Source of the DNA: Dromaius novaehollandiae
Taxonomy: Eukaryota; Chordata; Aves; Casuariiformes; Dromaiidae
Length of the DNA: 64,000 bases
Reading direction: 5' to 3'
Assembly: GCF_036370855.1 (NCBI RefSeq)
Contig: NC_088100.1
Location: forward strand, 108,048,387 to 108,112,386
The notes beneath the pieces are model-generated. The model saw nothing but the letters and a program-made list of their open reading frames with translations, made no database searches and was not told the origin of the DNA. A program made the translations under genes and the position numbers. Shown one piece after another: positions 36,347 to 48,300 of this stretch (the stretch's first letter is position 1; each line of letters starts with the position of its first letter).

Positions 36347-39300
36347 CCTTTTGGGCAAAATTGGTGGTTGTCTAGACTCCATAAATTCCTGTAAAATCCA
36401 TAAAGAAGCTGTATATGTAGCAAAAAAGTGCTAGAGTGGAAAAAATCTTTGTTTGGAAGACAGATTCTAGAGTTCTAAGCTTTCATTAAAGAGCTATGTT
36501 AGGAAGTATTGGGAAAAATTCTCCAGTAGTGTTTACTAGAATGTTTTTAATGTGTGAATGTTTTCAATGTTCAGCACACTGTATGTCAGGGCCAATTCAT
36601 GAGTTTAAAAAAACAAAAGGAGGGTGGAGATGGAAGATTTCTGTAAAAATCAAAAAGCAAATTACCTTTCGGTATTCAGGCCCCACTTTCAGGTTTTCTT
36701 TTGAAACCCCATGAGCAGGAATAGCGATGGTCTGTCCCTCACCGCAGCTGAAAGCAGACATTTTCTAGCCTGGAACTTGAGGCCCTGAGGGTAATGGAGT
36801 CTCTCTTGGACTAAAATTAATGAATTGCCTGTCATGGCCGTGCCCGTATTGCATAGGGGCAGTTACGGGAATACCCAGATCAGTGCAGCCTGTGTTATGG
36901 CCACATGGAGGGGAGCAGTGCTGCGTGGAGGTGCTAGTTTAGGACCCAAGGAGTACAGGTGTGGCAGTCAGCGCAGGGACGTGCTGCTGTGACTTTCTTG
37001 GGTTAGCACAAGCTTGGAGGCCAGTAACGGGGGTTCTGCAAACTTGGGTTCTTTGCAAAACGTAGACGTGACTAGCATGTAATGGAAATGGTATCAAATG
37101 AGCAAAGCTTTACCTGAACCCATCCTATGTGTACATTTAGTGCTGCTATAACTAGCAGTGGCTTAAATTCCTCTTCCCCCAGTCCCCTGTTCTCATATGG
37201 TGGCATTCTCTCAAGTGGATAAGCTATTTTAGTACCTGTTTCTCCCTTCTCCAAGGAAGTCCCCAACTGTCTTGAGGTTTAATTGTAATGTAACTTTGTA
37301 GAGCTAGGGCCTAGAAAAAAAATTGAAGCAAAGCAAGCAAAAAGTATTCTGAGGAAGCAGAACAGTATGGTTCCTCTCCTTTTGCAACTGTGCTTTGCCA
37401 GCCATGTTCTTGAAGCCTGTTCTAGTATGGTTTCTGATAGCATTTGTTTATAAAGAGATGAAAAAGCTCTGTGTCATGTTTTCTTCCTCTGTTGTATCAG
37501 GCTCTGGAGGCCTGGAAAATGATGGGTAAAGTTCAGGGACTGATTACACTACTCATCTTGCCCCAAAGTAAATATAGAAGCAAATATTACAACATAATTC
37601 TGTGCCTCTTTCCTTGCTCAAAAATGAACTTAAAATTTTTAGAGTTAAATCTAAAACTGGAGAAGAGCTGAAAGTATGGTTTGTAGTTACAGATTTTTCC
37701 ATTTGAAGCAATACTTTCTAATTAAAATCATCCTGAGCTTAATTTTGGTCTGCCTGTTTTCTCTGCTACAGCCATGCTAGTTGAGAAAGCAATATTGCAG
37801 AAGTGGTAAAAGTCTCTGTGTGGTATCAGTCAGCTAGGTAAGCAGAATGAAATACATTTACCCTAGAGATGCCATGACCTACATTTATAGCATGTTCTAA
37901 AATGTTGAAGCAGTATGTAGTCAGGCACCCATGGAGTAATCAGCAACGGATGATGTAAAATTGATTCCTTCCCTCCCCCCCCCCCCCCCCCCCGTTATGT
38001 CTATGAATAATCAGATTTGACTTCTGGTTTTATGGCTGCATAATGGTAATGATAGCATGAATGCCACATCTTTACTCCAAGGCTATACAACACTGGGTGT
38101 TTGGTGGGTTTTTTTGGGGGGGAGGGGGTTGTTTGTGGGTTTTTTGTGTTTTTGTGTGTTTTTTGTTTTGTTTTGTTTTTTTTTGAATAATGTACTGAAA
38201 ACAACTCAGAATTCTGTTTCAGGTTAGTAAAATGGTGGAAAAAGTTGCACAGGCTTTTGTAATCACTTTTTAAAAAACTTTATTGTAAGTAATCAGCTTT
38301 AGAATGGCTTCCTCAGTTCATGTATTTATGTGTGCACACATGTGTACATATATATGGATAAGTAGATATGAGACAAATACCACATTGTCTCACTGATAAT
38401 AGATGGTATTTGCTTTCTGCTTTTTTGGGACAGCCTGCTAGTGCTGGACTTCATTTTCTTTCTAGCATGTAGTTTGTGCAATCTGCATCTTTTTTTATTA
38501 ATTTTTTTATTTTTTTTATTACTGGGGATTTGGGGCAGATGTGCCAAGATAAAGCACGCGTTATCCAGACTTGTTTTCTGGCCTTCGGGGTGCAGTTAGA
38601 CAAGCCTGCCAGTCCCACTGGGCCTGCCGCAGCTTTGCAGCACCCATCCGTAGGACAGGAAAGCCTCTGTTGCTTGAAGTCAGCTCCGTATACTTTGCAC
38701 CATGCACAATGGTGATATAACCATGCTGTTTCACTAGCCTAGGACTGTTTTGTTGTTACTGACTTGCAGTCAAGGACTAAACCAGCTTCCAATGCACCTG
38801 ATGAAGGCAAAGTGACTCAGGGATTTTATGGCCCAGTCTGTATCAGCTCCTCCTCATGTTTACTAGGTCAAGCCATACTTTAAAAAAAGTTGCGCTGTCA
38901 CTATGATGTAGGAAGTCCTGAAAACATTAAAAGGAAGTCTGCTAATGCTGTGTGTGCTTGGAAGCCTTTGTTCGCTTGATGAGGCTTGTTTAAAGCCTTC
39001 TCTGCAGTATGACTGGAATCTCATTGAAATGAGGCTCCTTGGGGTATACAGACAAATCTTGGCAGGATGGTAAGATCAAGGATGTACTGTGATTTGTTTA
39101 CCTGGATATAACACAGCTCGCTTGGACCGTGTGGTGCTTGGAAGGCGATTCCAAGCGAGCGTTTCTGCGGCTCCATTGCCAGCATTTCGGTTCTGCCTCG
39201 TTGCCTTCCTGTGACTAAACTCTAAGCGAAGTTAAAGTGAAGGCTTTCCTTTCAGGCCCATTTCTTTTCTGATAGTCCTCAAAATTAATCAACCATTTTT

Positions 39301-42300
39301 TTTTCTTGGCACCTGCAGGTTTGAATCTGAGCTCTTTGAGACACACATGCTCTGCAGACTCTTGTAAAGGCAGTGTGGGACAGAAGGGTGCTGGGCTGGC
39401 TGCTCCTTGCCCCCCTCGGTGGGTTCTCCGTGGGGCTGCCCCTGGGCTTCAGTCTTTCCACAGCCGGTGTGGGCCCACGCCTGGCTTGACCAAGCCTTGG
39501 AAGTGAAACTGCTGCTTCTGATCTTACCTGCTAGATTCTCCGCATAAATGATCAGTGGAAACACTGAAGGTCACTGTCACATGTATGTGGTTTAATGAGC
39601 AAGCTTAACTGGAAGATGCCTCTGTAAAAAAGAAATTAATAGCAATTTAACCTCTGTGTGGTAGTAACACCGTAATAGCTGTGGTGACTGCTGATGCTCT
39701 GCAGCACAGGTGCATTGAAAGCTGCTCATTTATGATACTTAGTGCAACGCAGTATGTTCCAAAATTGCCCCAGAAAAGGCTTTTTTTTTTGTGGTTCTAA
39801 ACTGTTTTTACTGTTATTTGAATGAAGCTAATATAAAGAATTTTTGCTTACCTTTGGATTAGAGGACAGTTTGTGGAAATGGTTGTAGTTCAGACAGCGT
39901 TTGTAAATTGTAAGCCATATCTGTCATTGTCACCTTGCTTCTCTTTATACTATCATAGTCTTTATCTGGTGCTGAAATCCTTCTTCCGGTTTGTTTTTCA
40001 AACCCTGGGTGCGGAGTTGGGGCGAACGGGACTCTGCCCGCTGCGGCACTGCGCTGCGGGGCCGCCTGGGAAGCAGCTATTGGCTGGGGGCTGCCGGCTG
40101 CCTGCAGGTGGCTGGGTCGCTCGCTCGCAGCGCGCCGCGCTGTGCCGCGCCGGCAGGCAGTTGCGTAGCTCTGCTGACCTCTGAATGCCCTAGCAGGAAG
40201 TGAAAAGGCTCTAGCTAGTCAGCTGTGCAAGAGCTGGGTGCATGCAAGCAAACTCAAGATGGATGCCAAAATTGGTTAGTCTCTCGCGCTTTTTTTTTTT
40301 TTTTTAATTTAATGCATATGAACTTAGAGCTCTTGTAAATCTCGAGGCTTTTGATTTCCCTTTGCAGAAAAAAGAGGGTGGTTTGATTCAAAAATTTTTG
40401 AAAAGACGATTTTTAGGTTAAATATATTTAAAAACTTGCTTTTGTCATACAAAACAATATGAAAATGTTCAGCTTTAATTTAAGTGGCTGTGAGAGAAAG
40501 AAGGGACTTCAGAAAATACAGTGATTAAACCGCCTATCACGGCACTTGCTTTAAAAGCAAAATGTAATTGGATGAGTTCTGCATGTAAGGCACGGATGCT
40601 AGCTGTACTATTTTTAGATATGCCAAGTGACAGTTCGTGCTTACCAAATGTAGGCAGCTGTTCTTGCTTTAGAATAGGCCTGGAATACTTACATTAAATG
40701 CATGAGATTGTAGTTCATGTTGTATAAAATTAAGCTAAGACATTTTATATAAGGAAAGATATTGTTTTGCTCTGCTATTTGTGAGAGTTGGTTGGTTTTC
40801 TTGTTCTTTTTTTTTTTTTAATTTGCTGTGAATATTTTGCATTCGAGTTAAAGCCAGAAAGCTACTTTTAGTAATTTTTCTTCCCCCCTCCTTTTTTTTT
40901 TTTAACTTTAACTTTGCTTTAGACAGAAATGTAAACACCTGTTTTTGATCAGTTGGCGAATGTAAATCAATTTCCTTATTTACTCTCCTGGACTCAGAAT
41001 TACAAGCCAGTTTTTCAGGTGACTTTTACAACACTGAATTTCTCTTTGAAGTATTTGCAATGAAACAAGATATATGTGTAGCTATGCTGAGGTTTATTTG
41101 GTAGTTGTCCAAAGGGAGTAGAGAGAAAGTGAGGAAAAATGCTTATGTGCCACCTAACTTTGGTCTGGGAGCTCCTAGCATAGTGACTTGAGTTACTGAT
41201 TACTGAGAACAAAAGACTTGAAGACAATTTCCTCTTGGCACTGGTACTATGATTTCAGAAATTTGCCTTTGTTTCTCATATTTTGGAAACTGTCATACAG
41301 CTGAATTTTTATCTTTACATTTGTTATAACTGAGCTCAGGTACAGTGTGCAAAATACACTTGCAATAAGTGATTTTCCTATAAGGTGGTGACAACCTACT
41401 ATCAGTGCAGATAAGTTAAAACTGTTAAAGGGGAAGGAGAATCTCATTAAAAGAAGTAATGCTGTCTGCAAAAGCAGAAGAGTCGGGCAGTTCTTAGTAT
41501 GTCGCATGATGTGGAAGCATCACCCAAATCTTGGGTGCTCAAATTGCAAAATTAAAATAAGCACGATTCAAGTATCTGAAGCAAATAGAAAGAAATGAGG
41601 ATTTTGGTTTTTTTGTTTTTTTGTTTTTTTTTAAAGAATCCTTACAAGATCTAGGAGCAAAAGATCCACTGACTTTTTTTGGTGAGATCGTTTTTGCAAA
41701 TCGCACCTAGGTATGACGGATATTCAAGCTCAGCTTGAGTAGGAGTCTTCAGTTTATAGTCATTTATAGGTCAAGCCCATAGATTTCTCTGTAACCACCT
41801 TTTTTACACGTTGAACTTGCTGATGTGTTTTGTTACCAAGATACTAGTAGACACTTCTGTAATCAGAAGCAAAGCCAGAGAAACCAAAGAAAACGTCCTT
41901 AAATTTCAGGGTTACAGCTCATACAAAAGGAATTATACTATAATTTGGCTACGTTCATTTGTGTTTTTTTAATAAATTCTAAAGAAGAGTGGTACTTGCT
42001 TTGGCTTAGAGCTTCATTTATTTGTCAGGGAAAAGAGAAACACAGCTTCAACATCACGCGAAGAGACCCAGAGCACTAGCAGGTCAAGCAGAGTGTGTGG
42101 AAACGCTTGGGAGTGGAGAGGTTGCGCTGCAATTTGCCAGACGCTTTAAATTGATGCTCTTCTGAGAGCAGTGGCATCGCCTCCTCTAGTTGGCTGCGCT
42201 TCGTCTCACTCCTTGTGTTTGTGGAGTCCCATCCCATCCTTTCCTTCTTATAAGAACTAATAATCCAATACTATTTTCAAATTGCTTCTTGCACAGTCAT

Positions 42301-45300
42301 TCAGAGGAAGAATGTACTCTGAATTGTGATATGCTGTTTTACAGTTAATTTCTGTGATGGCTAGGATGAGATAGGCTTACTAAGCTTTTTTGACTTTTTT
42401 GTAATTCTAATGATTTTTCTGTGATTTATCTTGAGTTCTGTATCTAACAGCTCTTACATTATCACTAATACTAGGCAGGTTTGATGTGGAAAAGGAATTT
42501 ATTTTTGTGAAAGTCAAATCAGCTGTGGAAGCAGAAAACATTAAAGAATGAGTTTTATTGAATATTTCACAATGAAGTATAAAACTGAGCTAGACTAGAT
42601 GCCCCTGCACAGTTACGTACACTCAGCAGTGGAGAATGATGTTTGCCAGATATTGTGAATCCAAAAAGGTAATCAGCCTGATGCAACAGCACCTCAAAAA
42701 GGTGAAACTGCAATGGACCTACTAAGGCGTTGCCTCTGACTTGTGCAAGAGTATGGTTTACTCTAAAGAATGATACTAAAAATAGCATTATACTATGTCC
42801 TTGGTTGTGTCTTGATGAGTATCACTTAGAAAGAAAAAAGCTTTGTTTACAAATGAAATATTTTTGTACTGTAGTGCTGCGGATTTAGCCTAAATTGAAA
42901 ATTCAGTGAGATGATTCCCTCTTGGTGTCCCTTTACCCATAATCAATATTATATGCACCCATGGGAATGCCTTCAGTCAAAAACAAAAACTCTTAATAAC
43001 TCTTGGCCCCCATTGGACCTGCAAAGGTGTCACGGTTTAGGGTGTTTGTGTTATATGTCCTAAAAGGAAACAGATTCAACCTCTACAGTGAACAACCTCT
43101 GCAAAATCCACAAGAATAAAATGAGGTGAAGCACAAACTGCTGTGGTTCCAGTGCGGAAGAGAGTAGTTGAAGAGATTAATTTTGATGTTGCTTTAGGGC
43201 AGAATTGTTCTTAAATTTTAGCAATTGCATTTGAGGTAATCCTAGTAACAATCCTAAAAATCTGAAGTGCAATGAAAAATCAGTGCTAAAATAGCTTATA
43301 TTTAGTTGTAATTCCAGCTCTGGTTTGACAGTGTAATCTCGAGTTCTGTTCTTACATCTCTCAGCAGTCAAGTGGATCACATCTACTGTTGTCCTGTGGA
43401 TGAAAGACGTATCTCGTTCTAACATCTTACCTTTTTAACTTTCAGTTGTTGACCTCCTTTACTGGCGAGACATTAAGAAGACAGGAGTGGTGTTTGGTGC
43501 CAGCTTGTTCCTGCTGCTTTCATTAACAGTGTTCAGCATCGTGAGTGTGACAGCTTACATTGCCTTGGCCCTGCTCTCTGTGACGATCAGCTTTAGGATA
43601 TACAAGGGAGTTATCCAGGCAATCCAAAAGTCTGATGAAGGCCATCCATTTAGGTGAGGTTTTTCTTTTAATAAAAGCTCATTTTATTTTGGGAACAGAC
43701 TATTGATCTTATTAAAAACATTTGAAGATGTATGCCGTAATATTGCATAGTAATGTAAACATCCTCTGTACTGAAAAACCTGTTATCCAGACTATGACTG
43801 CTTCCCCTCCGCCCCCATTTAGTTTTTCTCAGTAGGCATACAAAATGGTAAGCAAAATGCATTGAGGACTTGGCACAGGGGATTTCCCTGGGAAGGCAAG
43901 ACTATGTCAAGTTGCATAAAAAACTTATGTACTTCAATGTAATGGAATAATATGCACATTTTAAAATGGTGTAGCCTTCAAAATGTGAACCAGTGACAGA
44001 TGGTGTACAAGATTTGAAGAACATTGAAGAGATTATAAATTTCCAGCACAGTTTATTTAGCAAAAATGAGAATAAATGCAGCATGGATGCTTTAACCATG
44101 TCCAAAAAGATTCTTTGGGGAATTTTTTAAAGAGTATTCTTAATATTTGCTTTTGGGTGCGTAAGAGCACAGCCATGTTCTTCATGTGTAAAGCTGCCTT
44201 GTAATCAGCTGTTTAGGTTTGGAATCCAGGTTCATTGCAGCTTGCCCACATAAGAAATCCAGAAACCTGAACTTAATTGAAGGGTTGAAGTACCGAATTA
44301 AACAGGTTCATCTTTTTGAGAACCAAAATTGTTCTAAGAGGTGAGCTAAGTTCTTGGGGTATACCATTTATGCATTTCCCTGCAGTGTGGGAATATGGGT
44401 ATCTTTGATATTCATACTCTTTCCTCTGTAGAGTACAGTAGTACCTGTTATTGTAGAGTTGCATTTTAAGAGCGATAAAAACATAGTAATCTGTTAGAGT
44501 AGTTACTAAGAGTGCATGTTTCCTATTTCAACACTTGCTCTGTCCCACACTGCCTGTGCTTCCTTCCTTTTTCAGTGAGAGATGTGGTTCAGTCTCAGTT
44601 TCCCTTGCAGCTTACAGAAACTTTGCCCCCCCCCCTCCCACACACACACATTTACAGCTGTTTAACTGATTTGGTGGTGTTGCCAATTATTTTCATTCTC
44701 TTTTTCTCATCTTAAATGAGTCAAAGTAAAAGGGTTTCTCAAGTTTACCTACATTTCTCGCTGACTGTATGTAGTGGCTCATTTACCCAGCAGAAGCCAA
44801 CCTCAAACTAAAGCAGGTGGAGGACAGAATTCTGGAAAAAAAGTGGTATTTGCTTTCAAGTTCTTGTTCTGGTAAAAAGATATATCAGAACAATTAGCAA
44901 CAACATTCAGTATAGCCATGTTAGCTATCTACTTTTTGTAAACAGTTCCTATTTTTCACCATCAAGGCTTTTAGTGGCACTCCTTTGTTTCTTATTAGGG
45001 TGAAGCATTCCCCCTTGAAATCTTGTTTGCCCTGTCTGCTCAGTAGTCCTCTGTAGTAGCCAGACAGCATTTCCAAGTTGACCAGTAAGTTCTTTCTTAG
45101 GAAGAACAACCAAAACTTGTTCTATCTTTTATTTCTAAGAATACTGATATTCCTAAGAAGGTTCCAGACATCCTTGTCCGATATACCTGGTTGTTTACCT
45201 TTCATGTGTGTAGCTTCAGCTGCAAGAAGGATGTTTATAGGTGAAATTCAGTTTGACAGTGAAGAGCACATCCATGTGATCAGTTTACCTTTTGGTTCAG

Positions 45301-48300
45301 ATACTGGATATCTGGCTGGTGAGCTAAGAAGGGTGTGTGGGTTCAAGCTAAGTGTGGATAGCAGAACACGGCTACGCAGCCTTCAAGTGGCTGCCCTGTT
45401 TAGTTGCCATTTAAAGTATTTGAATCTGTTTTGGGACTTATTACAACAGCATATTTAACTTTCCCTTAAAGGGTATAGGCAGAAGCCTCTGCTGTGCCAT
45501 TTTTTCTATTAAAACAAATAACAACCTTGTAGGACGTTTTACATTTGAGAAATATAACATAGTCTGGTAGAATATTAGACTGTCTTAAGGGCTTTTTTTC
45601 CTAATACAGTAGCAAAAACTATAGGATAATTTTTTCTCCCTCGCTCTTGTGTTTTGTGTGTGTGTTGGGTGTTTTAATACATTGACCTTATTACTGTAAT
45701 AGATGCCAGCATGTGCTGAGAAGTAGTAAGAGACTTATGTAGGCCAAACAGTGTGTGCATCAGTGGTGCTGGACAGTATTTTGGCTGCTCACAAGCCTTG
45801 TGGTCTGTGTTCTCTAGCATACATTAGCCAGTGCATCTTTTTTTTTCGTAATCAAGATAAGACTCTGTGTGTGACTTGGTAAATACAGTAGCACAATATA
45901 GCAGCGAGAATGAAAGATGATATTATTTCTCTTAAAAAGTTGTGGTTTTTTTTCTCTTTTAGAGGTTTGCTTTTGGCACCTAAGAGTAACTTAGGCTAGG
46001 TCTATTCTATCTTTTTAGCCCTCCTCATACTGTGAGGTTTTTTTCTTTATAACAACTTTCTGTGTGGTGATATTGTTGTTTTGGCAGAACTTTGTAGTGA
46101 AGTTTCATACTTTCTCCCCCCCCCCCCCCCCTTTCTCTTTTCAGGGCTTACCTGGAATCTGATTTAGCTGTGTCTGAAGAGCTTATTCAGAAATACAGTA
46201 ATGTTGTGCTTGGTCACATTAATGGCACAGTCAAAGAGCTGAGACGCCTCTTCCTAGTCGATGATCTAGTTGATTCTCTGAAGGTAAGTTTACTTTAGCT
46301 GTGGAGATGACAGCCTTGTGCTGCTGTGTAAATATATTCCTTGCTGACCTATAAGGTTAGCAAAGCTTGTTATTTATTGTAAATGTGAATGAACAATAAG
46401 ATCTTTGGCTCTGTATAAATAAATCCTGAGTTTTGTCTGTTGGAAGTACTGAGCCTTTTGACTTTGGCTTTTGAGGAGTATATTCATTTCTTAATGTGTT
46501 TAAGAGAACCCTGTAAAGTTCTGCATGCAGTAATAGTGTGAATAACTTTATCTGCACTTTTGAATGGATAATTGTAATAAGCTCTGGCTGCATCCACGCT
46601 GGCTGTTACACCTCCTTGCTGGTGCTTAAGAGCAGAAGCCTTTTAAGAAAACAAGATGCTGCTTCAATATGGCCCTACAGAATGTGTCACTACAATGCAT
46701 CTCTCCTACTTAAAAATCTATATTTAGGGTAGATTGGCACAGTCTGGGTTTGTTTTTGTTTTCTGTACTGAGGCTAGTAAGGGGCTAGCAACAGTTACTT
46801 CCCTTTAAACAGTAGAAGTTCCTATGTCCACTTCTTTGCTGTTTGCTTTCAATGAAGAGGAAGAGTGGGGACTGAATGATGCCACTTGTTTTGCCAGGAA
46901 GGTGGGCGCTTTATTTCAGTCCCAGGGGTTCATTGATTACCATATTAGAGGGAAATTTGGATGTGAATAGCTGTTTCTTCTTGTTTTTTTGCAAGTTACT
47001 TTGCCTAAAACATGCAATACTGACTAACTGGTATCTCAGTTCAAGTAATATTTAATATGCTTTACTGAATGTAGCAGAGCAAAATTAACAGTGAAGAAAT
47101 GGGGGGGGGGAGGTCAAAGATATTTCAGTTCTGTGACAATTATATTCTCTTCTTTCAATCTTATTGTCTTTGTTTTTCAAATAATTGTTTGCAGAGTTCA
47201 ACTTGTTGTCCACCATTTTTTTCAGTTTATTTAATCTGGAAATGAAGTTGCATTTATATTCCAGTAAATCTCTTATTTAGAAAGTGCTTTGTAAAGTCCT
47301 GTGAGTTTTAGTGGAGACTGGGAGAAAGGCTCCTTAGTGAAGCTTGGAATATAATAGGAAGGCTTCTGTAAAAGTCTGTTGTATTTTGCCATGGAAATTG
47401 GGAGCAGATCTGTGACTCCTACCCACAGCTTCTAAATCCAGTTTCTCATTGTGCTTGCACTTCATCACAGCGAAGGGTTTGTGCTGCTGCCACTGTAGAT
47501 GCGAGTGTTGAGCTGATGCTGTGCAAGGCTCCCACGGTACAGGTCCTTTCCCTCCGGAGAGCAGCGAGATGGGCAGGCGCTCTGGCTGGTACCGGGGGTC
47601 TGCCGCTCATGAGACAGGCTGTTTCACAAAGGGCGAGTGGAGAGGAGATGGGATATTACCCCAGGGTTTCGTGTCATAACCTTCCTGCTTCTGGGGGGGG
47701 TGGGGGGTGTCTTATGTTCAGGTTGTGGTTTTGTACACAATTGACACTGCTACAATCTTTTTATGGCAAAATGGCTTAAACGGGTCAGTTGCTGTCTGTG
47801 CCTTGCTGTTGTTTCTGCAGAGGGACTGCATTTTGGTGGTGATCCTCTCACTGTTGCCCTAGCGCTCTGTAGTAAGCTGTGCCACCTCCGTGCTTCAGCG
47901 ACTGAGTCGCTTAGGATTCATCTCTACAGCGTTGCGGCCTTGACCAAAAGAATTATTGTTGCATGACCAGAGTTACGTTTTTGATCGTTTTAATTTGGTG
48001 TGTGGGGGAGGAAAAGAACATATTCTTTGTTTATTGTGTTTTTAATAGCATTAAGTTTTGGTGTTCAAAGAGAGGTTATTTTGCTTTAAGTCTTGTTTGG
48101 ATCTGATTAAAACCGAGTGCATCATAGGAAAACTTAATCACAGAGGAGGTTTTGATATTTCTTTAATAATTATGAAACCCTTTTTGATACATTCCTCCAT
48201 ATCAGTTATGAGGATTTCCACTCTATTTTTATAGTGATCACAATCTCTTCCAGTCAAGGCAAGGGAAGCAGTGAACAGCAGTGAACTGCTCTCTCAGTAA

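Larger units (their letters stand above)
28096..40258 (+). other. RTN4: RTN4 intron 3, first part
   Basis: AT-rich intron with a C17 run 84 bases after the exon 3 donor, an (AT)n tract near 36,316, a C19 run near 37,975, T/G-rich low-complexity sequence around 38,095-38,180, and CpG islets near 35.1 and 40.1 kb. The latter is the likely Nogo-C promoter. No other coding exon could be supported. Confidence 0.75.

Noticed and set aside
36616-36714. Search for a mammal-like Nogo-C leader (MDGQKK...) in intron 3
   Set aside because: Lys-rich short frames occur, for example here, but none has the needed start, phase-1 end and donor; the 40,259 exon fits better.
45078-45458. 126-codon open frame on the + strand in RTN4 intron 4
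   Set aside because: No recognisable domain, no conserved splice context and composition like surrounding intron; expected by chance in this length of sequence.
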